This document shows, piece by piece, positions 13,861 to 28,704 of a stretch of 64,000 bases of DNA. Location of the stretch: the NCBI GenBank assembly GCA_947179485.1, contig CAMXBY010000022.1, forward strand, positions 1 to 64,000, in the 5' to 3' direction. The position numbers and the translations under genes are program-made. Numbering within the stretch: the first letter of the stretch is position 1; every line of letters begins with the position of its first letter. The notes beneath the pieces are model-generated. The model did no database searches. It was not told where the DNA came from and worked only from the letters and a program-made list of their open reading frames with translations. This stretch comes from Allacma fusca. Taxonomy: Eukaryota > Arthropoda > Collembola > Symphypleona > Sminthuridae.

Positions 13861-15360
13861 CTTGCATACGGGTACATTGCTGTATAGAACAAATTCAAAC
13901 CGCACCTATTTAATGTCTATACATAATAAATTTTACGACTCGTTACACACTACAAAAGGTACAAATATACTTCTACACATATTTACTTACGTTTTACGGT
14001 GTTTTGTCTACCGTCCAATAAGCTTAGTTTCTATAGGTCTCGTTTCGAATGCTCGAGTTTGCCACTCCGGCAGTACTTCAGATGGTGCCAATCCACCTGT
14101 TGTTTCAGCTTAATATTGAAAAAACTCCCCTATTTAAAAAAAAACGAGTATTAAGCATATAGAGCAAACGGACGCGGACGCACAATGCAACGCACTGCAT
14201 TCATGTATACTGCATGGCGAAAAGTGGGAATATACTGAATACTGAACTGAAAACTGAACTTCGTTTAATATGCGGAACTACATCTTTTGCAAACCGAGTA
14301 TAACTATTAAGATCCTGCAATGAAATCGGGGTTCCCGGCGGCAATAAATTTGAGATGAAATCCCGATTTAATATATATTAATACAGAAAAGGTATACCAC
14401 CGTTTCACAGGAAGAGATTAAAATATAAAATTTTTACTGAAACTGTGTGAACCGACTATACTCGACTGGGCGACTATAGGTGGACTGGTGACTATATATG
14501 GGTGCACTTACACAAATTAAACTCACAGGGTAACGTAACGGCTTCCCGGCAACGAAAACCGGGCTAACGCGTATGTATACATAAACGAATATTAGGTAGC
14601 AATACGTGACTATATGGTGGCGTGGTGTGGTATATAGTGCGAATGATGACTGGATGTGGTTGTGGTTAATGGCATGGTCCACAGGTCATGTCCCAATCCA
14701 ACCCGAGTCATACCCGCAAATAGGTAACCCGAACCCGCCTGGCCATAAAAATAAATTTCTGTAACATCGACGTACCCCTTTATGACAAACTAAATGCATT
14801 CCGGAACAGATCGCAGCCTACTGGGTTTCAGTTGGCACGATCCATTCCAGCTTGCGGAGGTCGGCAAGTGTTCTATAGGATTTGAATTTATGTTAAATTA
14901 TTACTGAGCGTTCATTTTGAAGTCCAAACAACATGGAGTTTTAATTGTAGTGCAATTTGAAACAATACGAGCAGTTACAGAGGGAAAGTTAACCACGTAA
15001 ATGTTCCTCAGATTCACGAAGTACTAATTTGTGAGCTAATTTCTAAAAAGTATCATTTTAATTTGTGAACCCATTTCAAAAGCATGGGATATGAAATGAA
15101 AATGGTACTTTTTAGAATTTAGCCAACGTTATTCTTAAGATAAGGCACCAAATGTAAGATATTTTATTTATACGACAATTATTTAATTTATAAAGCTAAT
15201 TAATACATGTTTTAGTTCAGATCAGAAATTTCGTAACGTTAATACAAGTTGCACTGACATCATGATTAGCGAGAAAAATTCGACCCACTATATGCACCCA
15301 TCAACACGCGCAAGGAATAAAAAAGGCACAATCACTGAAACTTGCAACACAAAAAAGCAT

Positions 15361-15400
15361 TTAGCCCGAACCCGCCTGGGCGGGTTGGGTCTAAAGGGCC
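15361..15400. repeat. Short GC palindrome in each array unit
   Basis: AACCCGCC-TG-GGCGGGTT forms a perfect 8 bp stem; a related direct motif (CCCGAACCCGCCTGG) lies about 640 bp upstream, near 14730. Both recur in copies B and C. The pair may mark the ends of an old palindromic element carried inside the unit. Confidence 0.5.
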
Positions 15401-18400
15401 GACTCGAATTGCCAGGTGTGTCGTTATATGTATATTACATCATATATAAATTAGATGTGATTTGTATTTGCGATACCTTTCCTTTCAATGCAGCTCGCAT
15501 ATATAGTACACAAGTGTACGTGCAATTATCCACCCACCACCCACAGGCACAAGGAATTAAAGTAAAAAGGCATCACTCCGTCTGACTATATGTGAGGACA
15601 GTCAGGGTACAATCACTGTGGTATAACATGTGTATACCTGTAGTTTAGTTACATATTTGGTTTCAAAGTTTCGAATAAAATTTTTAAATAATAGCAAGTA
15701 ATAACGTCTAACAATAAGCTGTATGTGCCAGTTGTACAGAGAATAAGATTGACAATTCATTCGGGAATTACTTCCTTATATATAGACAGCGTATGTATAT
15801 ATTGTGTGTTTGCTCAACTAATCTGGAATTCTAGAATGACCTAATATGTAAGTAAAGGCAGTACGCCAGCTATAAAATTATCGCTAATACCCACTCAAGA
15901 AATATAATGGAAAAGTTTCCAGTTCCATTTCCAGTAAAAAACATAATTAATTCTGACCATTCATGTCACAAAATTTGTCAAAAATGGCAGGAAATTACAG
16001 TTCTGTTTTTGGGCCTTCGCCCATATCTAATTTCAGATGCAATTTCAAAATTTGCCTTAAGGGAAACTTGAAGTGTTTCCTGAAATGCCAGCTAGTCGAC
16101 ATCAATTGTTCTGGCAGGTTTTGTAAATGGAAACAGATTTCTAATCTAACTTCAATCGTAAAATGCAGGACAAAAAATTCCCTGATAATTCCTTGACCTT
16201 AGCATCCAAGGAATGTGTAATAAAATACTTTCCATTGGTCTATACACATTACAATTTTAAACATGTACCAGTATACAAACAAACAGATACATATACTAAC
16301 GTGCTCATAGTTTTTATTATATTAAATTTACATAAAGGACATACCCCGAGGACAACTGCGGTTGTTGAAGGTATATATACAGGCTCTTCTTGCTGGAAGT
16401 GGATCAGCGGTCAATGTGTGGTACATATGCGAAGCACAGCACATGCCTCGCAAACACGCTTAGTAGCATATATTTTTCCTAAAATATAAGCGAAAAGATA
16501 TGAAATTAAATTTTGAGTGAAGCAATAAAATATCAAAGTATGGATTTTGTCGACTATATATATGCGTGTACATTGTATACAACAATACTATGTGAGTGAA
16601 GTTCACAAACGAATTAATAAATATGTACACCGATTTTCCAACTCGAATTAAACCTTCAGATCATTGTAGTTACTGTGGGCATATAGGCATAATATATGTA
16701 AACATGCGTGTTCACGAACTAAACAGCAAGTTGATTATGGGCCCAACTAATATGTACATACATACTAGTATACCAGGGTCTATATAAGCAAGGCTCTCAA
16801 GGATTTATATATTCATTGCCTGTATACTAATAACCGATGATGCTGCTATATAAAAGCTTATGTATATATTTATAACTCAAGAAAATAGTAAATAATAGAA
16901 TCTTTACCTTAAACAGTTTTATTTAACGCCACTTGGAATTATATGCAAATTGAAATTATAAACGCAGCAAATATTACAAAATTCACGATCCGCAAGATAT
17001 AAAAAGACAACCCATTGAAATGTCTCCGTGATTGAGAAAGACAAGCTACAGCAGCTAACCGAATATATATCGTGCATGCAGGTGAAGATGCATGCGGGAA
17101 CAATGAAACTCAGAGAGGGAAAATCTTATATTGCTACATAGCGCGCATGCGCGGACTCCATTTTACTGAGCAGAAGAGAAGAGCTCTGGTATATTCTATG
17201 CTGACTAAATTTTAAAAAGCACAATGTCATTTGTGAATAACAGATGCCACCGGTTGCAGTCACCAATCTGCACTTAATGAGTTTAACTCCATTGCATCCT
17301 GTATACGTATTTCAATGGTGCTATTTCTTCACAAGGAAATCATAATTTTATCGAATTTCTTAACTAATAATTGAACACCAACAATTTGGCAAAATTATGT
17401 CCGCGAGAATGTTACACCATCTAATAAACCATATTTTCATTGGCTTTAGTACACATTAGGTGTGACCGTGTTTTTACTGTTATTCTTTGGCAAAGAAATC
17501 AAGCCTATATCGCGTTACTCAAACATTGAACACCAACATTTAAAAAACTATGTCCGCGTGATAGACAGACTGAGTACTAAACGATACTGAGTACGGTTTC
17601 CTTAACACAATGTGTAGTCGTTCTTTAAATATAAGTCCTTGTAAATGAAAACGAAATTTTATATAGTTTCTTAACTAACAATTGAACACCAACTTTTTGG
17701 CAAGTTGTGTTCCGCGAGTTTGTCACGCCATTCCCTAAACCCTTTTGCCTAGGGTTGTCGTCGGCATTAAGTGTGGACATGTTTTTACTGTCCTTCTTTG
17801 ACAGAAAAATCAAAATTTTATCAAATTTCCAAACTAATAATTGAACCCCAACATTTTGACAAAATCATGTCCAGGAGTTTGCCACACTGTCTAGTAAACC
17901 ATAATACCCATTACTTTCCCCGAGATTAAGTGTGACCGTGTTTTTGCCATTAATCGTTGGCAAATAAATGAAACCGATATCGCGTCCCTCAAATATTAAA
18001 CAATAACATTTAACAAAATATATGTCTGCAATTTTGTCAGACCGTGAACTAAGCGATACTGAGTACGAATTCCTTAACATAATGAGTTGACGTGCTTTAA
18101 ATATTAAAGCTTGTAAATAAAACCAAACTCTTATCGTGTTTCTGAACTAATAACATAACACCAACATTTTGGCAAAATCATGTCCCAGATTGTCACACGC
18201 TCTAATAAACCATATTGCCTATGGTTTTAACCGACATTACTTGAGGATGTGTTTTTACTGTAATTCCTTAACAGAGAAATCAAAATGTTATCAAGTTTCA
18301 TAAGTAAAAATTGAACACCAACATTTCAAACGAAAATTTACTTAGAGTTTGCCCCACCGTCTACTAAACGTTAGTGCCTATGACTTTCATCGACATTAAG

Positions 18401-21400
18401 TGTGACCGTGTTTCTACTTTTATTCTTTCGCAAAGAAATCGAACCTATATCGCATCCCTCAAAAATTAAACAGCAACACTTAAAAAATATGTCCGCTAGT
18501 TTGTCAGACCGAGCACTAAATGATACTGAGTACGGTTTCCTGAACATAATGTATTGACGTGCTCTAAATATAAATCCTTGTAAATGAAACCAAATTTTAC
18601 GAGTTTCTTAACTAATATATTAACACTAACATTTTGGCAGAACATTTTTCCGCGAGTTTGTCACACCCTCCCATAAACCATATTGCCTATGGCTTTCCTC
18701 GACGTTAAGGTTGGACATGTTTTTACTGTTATCCCCTGACGAAGAAATCAAAATGTTTTCACGTTTCATAACTAAGTATTGAACACCAACATTTCACAGG
18801 AAAATTGACCGGTAGTTAACCCCACCCTCTACTATGCTATAGTGCCTATGGTTTTCCCCGACATTAATTACGAACGTGTTTATACTGCTATTCTTTAAAG
18901 GAGAAATCAAAACTTAATCAAAATTCTTAACCAATAATTGAACACCAATATTTTGACAACATTCTGGGCAATACAACTTGCATACGGGTACATTGCTGTA
19001 TAGAACAAATTCAAACCGCACCTATTTAATGTCTATACATAATAAATTTTACGACTCGTTACACACTACAAAAGGTACAAATATACTTCTACACATATTT
19101 ACTTACGTTTTACGGTGTTTTGTCTACCGTCCAATAAGCTTAGTTTCTATAGGTCTCGTTTCGAATGCTCGAGTTTGCCACTCCGGCAGTACTTCAGATG
19201 GTGCCAATCCACCTTTTGTTTCAGCTTAATATTGAAAAAACTCCCCTATTTAAAAAAACGAGTATTAAGCATATAGAGCAAACGGACGCGGACGCACAAT
19301 GCAACGCACTGCATTCATGTATACTGCATGGCGAAAAGTGGGAATATACTGAATACTGAACTGAAAACTGAACTTCGTTTAATATGCGGAACTACATCTT
19401 TTGCAAACCGAGTATAACTATTAAGATCCTGCAATGAAATCGGGGTTCCCGGCGGCAATAAATTTGAGATGAAATCCCGATTTAATATATATTAATACAG
19501 AAAAGGTATACCACCGTTTCACAGGAAGAGATTAAAATATAAAAATTTTACTGAAACTGTGTGAACCGACTATACTCGACTGGGCGACTATAGGTGGACT
19601 GGTGACTATATATGGGTGCACTTACACAAATTAAACTCACAGGGTAACGTAACGGCTTCCCGGCAACGAAAACCGGGCTAACGCGTATGTATACATAAAC
19701 GAATATTAGGTAGCAATACGTGACTATATGGTGGCGTGGTGTGGTATATAGTGCGAATGATGACTGGATGTGGTTGTGGTTAATGGCATGGTCCACAGGT
19801 CATGTCCCAATCCAACCCGAGTCAAACCCGCAAATAGGTAACCCGAACCCGCCTGGCCATAAAAATAAATTTCTGTAACATCGACGTACCCCTTTATGAC
19901 AAACTAAATGCATTCCGGAACAGATCGCAGCCTACTGGGTTTCAGTTGGCACGATCCATTCCAGCTTGCGGAGGTCGGCAAGTGTTCTATAGGATTTGAA
20001 TTTATGTTAAATTATTACTGAGCGTTCATTTTGAAGTCCAAACAACATGGAGTTTTAATTGTAGTGCAACTTGTAACAATACGAGCAGTTACAGAGGGAA
20101 AGTTAACCACGTAAATGTTCCTCAGATTCACGAAGTACTAATTTGTGAGCTAATTTCTAAAAAGTATCATTTTAATTTGTGAACCCATTTCAAAAGCATG
20201 GGATATGAAATGAAAATGGTACTTTTTAGAATTTAGCCAACGTTATTCTTAAGATAAGGCACCAAATGTAAGATATTTTATTTATACGACAATTATTTAA
20301 TTTATAAAGCTAATTAATACATGTTTTAGTTCAGAACAGAAATTTCGTAACGTTAATACAAGTTGCACTGACATCATGATTAGCGAGAAAAATTCGACCC
20401 ACTATATGCACCCATCAACACGCGCAAGGAATAAAAAAGGCACAATCACTGAAACTTGCAACACAAAAAAGCATTTAGCCCGAACCCGCCTGGGCGGGTT
20501 GGGTCTAAAGGGCCGACTCGAATTGCCAGGTGTGTCGTTATATGTATATTACATCATATATAAATTAGATGTGATTTGTATTTGCGATACCTTTCCTTTC
20601 AATGCAGCTCGCATATATAGTACACAAGTGTACGTGCAATTATCCACCCACCACCCACACCCACTACATGCACCCACCCACAGGCACAAGGAATTAAAGT
20701 AAAAAGGCATCACTCCGTCTGACTATATGTGAGGACAGTCAGGGTACAATCACTGTGGTATAACATGTGTATACCTGTAGTTTAGTTACATATTTGGTTT
20801 CAAAGTTTCGAATAAAATTTTTAAATAATAGCAAGTAATAACGTCTAACAATAAGCTGTATGTGCCAGTTGTACAGAGAATAAAGATTGACAATTCATTC
20901 GGGAATTACTTCCTTATATATAGACAGCGTATGTATATAGTGTGTGTTTGCTCAACTAATCTGGAATTCTAGAATGACCTAATATGTAAGTAAAGGCAGT
21001 ACGCCAGCTATAAAATTATCGCTAATACCCACTCAAGAAATATAATGGAAAAGTTTCCAGTTCCATTTCCAGTAAAAAACAAAATTAATTCTGACCATTC
21101 ATGTCACAAAATTTGTCAAAAATGGCAGGAAATTACAGTTCTGTTTTTGGGCCTTCGCCCATATCTAATTTCAGATGCAATTTCAAAATTTGCCTTAAGG
21201 GAAACTTGAAGTGTTTCCTGAAATGCCAGCTAGTCGACATCAATTGTTCTGGCAGGTTTTGTAAATGGAAACAGATTTCTAATCTAACTTCAATCGTAAA
21301 ATGCAGGACAAAAAATTCCCTGATAATTCCTTGACCTTAGCATCCAAGGAATGTGTAATAAAATACTTTCCATTGGTCTATACACATTACAATTTTAAAC

Positions 21401-24400
21401 ATGTACCAGTATACAAACAAACAGATACATATACTAACGTGCTCATAGTTTTTATTATATTAAATTTACATAAAGGACATACCCCGAGGACAACTGCGGT
21501 TGTTGAAGGTATATATACAGGCTCTTCTTGCTGGAAGTGGATCAGCGGTCAATGTGTGGTACATATGCGAAGCACAGCACATGCCTCGCAAACACGCTTA
21601 GTAGCATATATTTTTCCTAAAATATAAGCGAAAAGATATGAAATTAAATTTTGAGTGAGGCAATAAAATATCAAAGTATGGATTTTTTCGACTATATATA
21701 TGCGTGTACATTGTATACAACAATACTATGTGAGTGAAGTTCACAAACGAATTAATAAATATGTACACCGATTTTCCAACTCGAATTAAACCTTCAGATC
21801 ATTGTAGTTACTGTGGGCATATAGGCATAATATATGTAAACATGCGTGTTCACGAACTAAACAGCAAGTTGATTATGGGCCCAACTAATATGTACATACA
21901 TACTAGTATACCAGGGTCTATATAAGCAAGGCTCTCAAGGATTTATATATTCATTGCCTGTATACTAATAACCGATGATGCTGCTATATAAAAGCTTATG
22001 TATATATTTATAACTCAAGAAAATAGTAAATAATAGAATCTTTACCTTAAACAGTTTTATTTAACGCCACTTGGAATTATATGCAAATTGAAATTATAAA
22101 CGCAGCAAATATTACAAAATTCACGATCCGCAAGATATAAAAAGACAACACATTGAAATGTCTCCGTGATTGAGAAAGACAAGCTACAGCAGCTAACCGA
22201 ATATATATCGTGCATGCAGGTGAAGATGCATGCGGGAACAATGAAACTCAGAGAGGGAAAATCTTATATTGCTACATAGCGCGCATGCGCGGACTCCATT
22301 TTACTGAGCAGAAGAGAAGAGCTCTGGTATATTCTATGCTGACTAAATTTTAAAAAGCACAATGTCATTTGTGAATAACAGATGCCACCGGTTGCAGTCA
22401 CCAATCTGCACTTAATGAGTTTAACTCCATTGCATCCTGTATACGTATTTCAATGGTGCTATTTCTTCACAAGGAAATCATAATTTTATCGAATTTCTTA
22501 ACTAATAATTGAACACCAACAATTTGGCAAAATTATGTCCGCGAGAATGTTACACCATCTAATAAACCATATTTTCATTGGCTTTATTACACATTAGGTG
22601 TGACCGTGTTTTTACTGTTATTCTTTGGCAAAGAAATCAAGCCTATATCGCGTTACTCAAACATTGAACACCAACATTTAAAAAACTATGTCCGCGTGAT
22701 AGACAGACTGAGTACTAAACGATACTGAGTACGGTTTCCTTAACACAATGTGTAGTCGTTCTTTAAATATAAGTCCTTGTAAATGAAAACGAAATTTTAT
22801 CGAGTTTCTTAACTAACAATTGAACACCAACTTTTTGGCAAGTTGTGTTCCGCGAGTTTGTCACGCCATTCCCTAAACCCTTTTGCCTAGGGTTGTCGTC
22901 GGCATTAAGTGTGGACATGTTTTTACTGTCCTTCTTTTACAGAAAAATCAAAATTTTATTAAATTTCCAAACTAATAATTGAACCCCAACATTTTGACAA
23001 AATCATGTCCAGGAGTTTGCCACACTGTCTAGTAAACCATAATACCCATTACTTTCCCCGAGATTAAGTGTGACCGTGTTTTTGCCATTAATCGTTGGCA
23101 AATAAATGAAACCGATATCGCGTCCCTCAAATATTAAACAATAACATTTAACAAAATATATGTCTGCAATTTTGTCAGACCGTGAACTAAGCGATACTGA
23201 GTACGAATTCCTTAACATAATGAGTTGACGTGCTTTAAATATTAAAGCTTGTAAATAAAACCAAACTCTTATCGTTTCTGAACTAATAACATAACACCAA
23301 CATTTTGGCAAAATCATGTCCCAGATTGTCACATGCTCTAATAAACCATATTGCCTATGGTTTTAACCGACATTACGTGAGGATGTGTTTTTACTGTAAT
23401 TCCTTAACAGAGAAATCAAAATGTTATCAAGTTTCATAAGTAAAAATTGAACACCAACATTTCAAACGAAAATTTACTTAGAGTTTGCCCCACCGTCTAC
23501 TAAACGTTAGTGCCTATGACTTTCATCGACATTAAGTGTGACCGTGTTTCTACTTTTATTCTTTCGCAAAGAAATCGAACCTATATCGCATCCCTCAAAA
23601 ATTAAACAGCAACACTTAAAAAATATGTCCGCTAGTTTGTCAGACCGAGCACTAAATGATACTGAGTACGGTTTCCTGAACATAATGTATTGACGTGCTC
23701 TAAATATAAATCCTTGTAAATGAAACCAAATTTTACGAGTTTCTTAACTAATATATTAACACTAACATTTTGGCAGAACATTTTTCCGCGAGTTTGTCAC
23801 ACCCTCCCATAAACCATATTGCCTATGGCTTTCCTCGACGTTAAGGTTGGACATGTTTTTACTGTTATCCCCTGACGAAGAAATCAAAATGTTTTCACGT
23901 TTCATAACTAAGTATTGAACACCAACATTTCACAGGAAAATTGACCGGTAGTTAACCCCACCCTCTACTATGCTATAGTGCCTATGGTTTTCCCCGACAT
24001 TAATTACGAACGTGTTTATACTGCTATTCTTTAAAGGAGAAATCAAAACTTAATCAAAATTCTTAACCAATAATTGAACACCAATATTTTGACAACATTC
24101 TGGGCAATAAAACTTGCATACGGGTACATTGCTGTATAGAACAAATTCAAACCGCACCTATTTAATGTCTATACATAATAAATTTTACGACTCGTTACAC
24201 ACTACAAAAGGTACAAATATACTTCTACGCATATTTACTTACGTTTTACGGTGTTTTGTCTACCGTCCAATAAGCTTAGTTTCTATAGGTCTCGTTTCGA
24301 ATGCTCGAGTTTGCCACTCCGGCAGTACTTCAGATGGTGCCAATCCACCTTTTGTTTCAGCTTAATATTGAAAAAACTCCCCTATTTAAAAAAACGAGTA

Positions 24401-26191
24401 TTAAGCATATAGAGCAAACGGACGCGGACGCACAATGCAACGCACTGCATTCATGTATACTGCATGGCGAAAAGTGGGAATATACTGAATACTGAACTGA
24501 AAACTGAACTTCGTTTAATATGCGGAACTACATCTTTTGCAAACCGAGTATAACTATTAAGATCCTGCAATGAAATCGGGGTTCCCGGCGGCAATAAATT
24601 TGAGATGAAATCCCGATTTAATATATATTAATACAGAAAAGGTATACCACCGTTTCACAGGAAGAGATTAAAATATAAAAATTTTACTGAAACTGTGTGA
24701 ACCGACTATACTCGACTGGGCGACTATAGGTGGACTGGTGACTATATATGGGTGCACTTACACAAATTAAACTCACAGGGTAACGTAACGGCTTCCCGGC
24801 AAAGAAAACCGGGCTAACGCGTATGTATACATAAACGAATATTAGGTAGCAATACGTGACTATATGGTGGCGTGGTGTGGTATATAGTGCGAATGATGAC
24901 TGGATGTGGTTGTGGTTAATGGCATGGTCCACAGGTCATGTCCCAATCCAACCCGAGTCAAACCCGCAAATAGGTAACCCGAACCCGCCTGGCCATAAAA
25001 ATAAATTTCTGTAACATCGACGTACCCCTTTATGACAAACTAAATGCATTCCGGAACAGATCGCAGCCTACTGGGTTTCAGTTGGCACGATCCATTCCAG
25101 CTTGCGGAGGTCGGCAAGTGTTCTATAGGATTTGAATTTATGTTAAATTATTACTGAGCGTTCATTTTGAAGTCCAAACAACATGGAGTTTTAATTGTAG
25201 TGCAACTTGTAACAATACGAGCAGTTACAGAGGGAAAGTTAACCACGTAAATGTTCCTCAGATTCACGAAGTACTAATTTGTGAGCTAATTTCTAAAAAG
25301 TATCATTTTAATTTGTGAACCCATTTCAAAAGCATGGGATATGAAATGAAAATGGTACTTTTTAGAATTTAGCCAACGTTATTCTTAAGATAAGGCACCA
25401 AATGTAAGATATTTTATTTATACGACAATTATTTAATTTATAAAGCTAATTAATACATGTTTTAGTTCAGATCAGAAATTTCGTAACGTTAATACAAGTT
25501 GCACTGACATCATGATTAGCGAGAAAAATTCGACCCACTATATGCACCCATCAACACGCGCAAGGAATAAAAAAAGGCACAATCACTGAAACTTGCAACA
25601 CAAAAAAGCATTTAGCCCGAACCCGCCTGGGCGGGTTGGGTCTAAAGGGCCGACTCGAATTGCCAGGTGTGTCGTTATATGTATATTACATAATATATAA
25701 ATTAGATGTGATTTGTATTTGCGATACCTTTCCTTTCCATGCAGCTCGCATATATAGTACACAAGTGTACGTGCAATTATCCACCCACCACCCACACCCA
25801 CTACATGCACCCACCCACAGGCACAAGGAATTAAAGTAAAAAGGCATCACTCCGTCTGACTATATGTGAGGACAGTCAGGGTACAATCACTGTGGTATAA
25901 CATGTGTATACCTGTAGTTTAGTTACATATTTGGTTTCAAAGTTTCGAATAAAATTTTTAAATAATAGCAAGTAATAACGTCTAACAATAAGCTGTATGT
26001 GCCAGTTGTACAGAGAATAAAGATTGACAATTCATTCGGGAATTACTTCCTTATAAATAGACAGCGTATGTATATAGTGTGTGTTTGCTCAACTAATCTG
26101 GAATTCTAGAATGACCTAATATGTAAGTAAAGGCAGTACGCCAGCTATAAAATTATCTCTAATACCCACTCAAGAAATATAATGGAAAAGT

Positions 26192-26306
26192 ATCAACCAT
26201 GTTGAAATAATTGGAATACGTGGATATTGCTTAGAATCAATTTATTTGCCAAGCTTTCGAACTCAAACAGTGTTCATCTTCAGGGCTTAATTATGACTAA
26301 CTTATT
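26192..26306 (-). mobile_element. 115 bp retroelement tail inserted in array copy C
   Basis: Copies A and B are continuous here, but copy C is split by 115 bp flanked by a perfect 14 bp direct repeat, TATAATGGAAAAGT (26178-26191 and 26307-26320). That size of target duplication points to target-primed reverse transcription. On the minus strand the insert carries CTGAAGA, a short GAAC/GTTC hairpin and GAAA, a hammerhead-ribozyme-like core of the kind reported in Penelope-like elements and retrozymes. A convincing stem III and cleavage site were not found. The exact family is unproven. Confidence 0.6.
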
Positions 26307-26470
26307 TATAATGGAAAAGTTTCCAGTTCCACTTCCAGTAATAAACTTAATTAATTCTGACCATTCATGTTACAAAATTTGTCAAAAATGGCAGGAAATT
26401 ACAGTTTTGTTACAGCCCGTATCTAGTTTCACATGCAATTTCAAAATTTTTTTTAAGGCAACTTGGGTTT

Positions 26471-28704
26471 GTTCTTCCGATTTTGTGGAAGTCGTATTAA
26501 AATTAAAAACCCATTTGGAACTAGGATTTCTTAAGGAATTTGTTTTTCACGCTGATAAATCCGTCCTGTCCCGATATCCTCGGGACAAAAATGTGCGTCC
26601 TCACACCGTCCGGAAATAACATGGGGACAAATGTTTTGTCCGGAAACTGTCCCGATCCTGTCACGTCATACTCGGGACATCCCGAACAGAAACCCTATTT
26701 GGAACAGCAGCTCAACCTATATACTATCTGTACTCCTTGTCCATGTATCAGACACATTTTGAAGGAACTAGCTATAGAGACAGTCAAACTGTTATTATAG
26801 TGTCAAAACAAATTAAAGTAGCTTTGCAGGGTCTTTAATTTGAGTGGCAATATGTATTCAATATTAGTGTTGCCTTGTAACATTTGAAAAGTTATCATTA
26901 AAATTTTATGAACGGTTCTGTCCACTGAATAATTAAACCCGTGGTGTCAGGAAGCTATAAAAAGTACTCCTAATTAGCTTCAGAGTTCATTTCATTAATT
27001 TACGTTTTTTATGTTCTTGTCATTTTCATCATGTGTGTTAACATTGGAGCAGTACTATTTGTTACCTTATCTGAAGATGATGAGTACAAATAGTACATAT
27101 ACGTTGGTTCTTCTGCTAAAAGTAATCTCGCAAATGCCCTTCAGGAAGTGACTGCTATTGGCTATAGTATCCAATCTACTGTAGTTCACATAACTTTAAC
27201 GTAAGACATATCCTGACATGAGACGGCCCGACCTTCGGCCGTGTCGAGGGCTCTATTTTTTCAATTTTCCAAAGGGTGTTAGAAGTAACCTTGGTATGCC
27301 TTTTGTACATGTATGTACATGACGAAATATTACACATACGGCTTTTATCCCTATAATCTCATTGTCAACGAACTATCATAGTTTGAGCAGAAATCGAAAT
27401 AGAACAGGTCCTGAAACGTGTAGTAAAAATAAACAATTATTTACTATTACACGTAAATTATATAACACATGAGCTATAATTACTCTACACATTTGACTTT
27501 GGCAATACTTCTCTGCTAGACTACTATTTTGGCCTATACGAGACCCCCTTGTCAAGGTCTCAAAATCGTTCACAAAAGACATCACAAAATTGATAAGAAT
27601 GCTTAGTAAATTCCGTACATAAATTAAACAAGAAATCTTTCAGCATAATAATTGTTAATTAAACATACTCCTACCGCTGTGTTGATGTTAGATTCTTTCT
27701 CAATTGATCCTTAATTTGAGGGTGCCAGGAACAATATCGTCTTCTAAAGGAATCCCACCAGACTAAGAAATAAATAACGACTCTTTTAAGAGGAATCATT
27801 CAAAAAATAACAAGTGTTTCCTAAAATCACTGCTCTGTTCAAATAGTGACAGAAATGTCAGACGTATAGTTGTACATCTTTCTGAATGACAGTGCAGAAA
27901 TATATGTAATAAACCAGAGTCCAAATACTTTTTTGTTTTAAGCGTATATGTAGGCACAGTTTATAGTTACTAAATAATTGTAACAGATGTTACAAAAATC
28001 ATAATTCTCACGTAACTCACACAAAAATCTACGGTTTGAAATTTCACGGAAATAATCAACTGAAAGCGCCAAGTCAATTGAGACAATTACTGATTACTTT
28101 TGAACTAAAAATATTTCGACAACCCGCACTGCGTATATAGAAACAGAAATGAAACGAATACTAATTTCAGAGATGAATCACAAGAAGAATCCTTAATCAA
28201 ATAATGGAACCCAGGCATGAGTCTTTTGAAAGGTGGGTTATGATCAATTTATGGAAATGGAACACTTGATTTAAAGGTTACTCAAAAGAATATATATATT
28301 TGAGATTATTTGTTGAGTATTACTTCCAAGTTATGTAGGAAGGATTAATTATACGCAGGTATAAATAATTACTACAATGTCATTTCACGTCTATATACTT
28401 CTTCTTGAACCTGATTTTACAAAAGTTTGCTCCTCCGCTCATTAGTTTTAAAAGACCAACATGGCCTCATGCATTGGGCCTATATATACTTAGCTGTTTA
28501 ATATACACAAACGCATGCCGGACTCCGCATGCGCATAAATACTGAAATACTATGCGCAGTTCAATGGTTCATTATTCATTCAATCATCCTTCGATCATAA
28601 ATAGTTCTATCGTTAAATGTTCCAGTCTGCGGTCTATGCGTGTCTGCTGTCTATATATTTATAACTGTCCTGCTTATTCGGCTATATTATATATCATGTA
28701 AATA
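26471..28704. other. Non-coding region with a GGGAC-rich dispersed repeat
   Basis: At 26560-26690 the sequence alternates TGTCCCGAT, CTCGGGACA and ATGTTTTGTCCGG. Related sequence occurs at about 50960-51080, 51260-51300 and 60870-61030. A small hairpin (ACGGCCCGACC/TTCGGCCGT) lies near 27224. No exon is supported. Confidence 0.45.

Larger units (their letters stand above)
10950..26470. repeat. Tandem array: three copies of a 5.1 kb non-coding unit
   Basis: Copy A is about 10950-16070, B 16070-21208, C 21208-26470. Shared landmarks recur at 13862/18978/24114, 15262/20376 and 16596/21734, giving periods of 5,114-5,138 bp. B and C are almost identical. A 22 bp CACCC-rich insertion (about 20658 and 25797) is shared by B and C and absent from A, so B and C are sisters. 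Homology fades at both outer edges (10950-11100 and after 26330). Small open frames repeat across copies only because the DNA is nearly identical. Nothing in the unit looks like a gene, rRNA or histone cluster. Confidence 0.92.

Noticed and set aside
10950..26470. Array as ribosomal DNA or histone cluster
   Set aside because: No rRNA-like conserved GC-rich segments or histone frames; unit is AT-rich and gene-free.
11072..26619. Small ORFs repeated identically in the three array copies as candidate conserved genes
   Set aside because: The DNA units are nearly identical throughout, so repetition is not evidence of selection. Frames lack splice sites, start context or protein-like composition.
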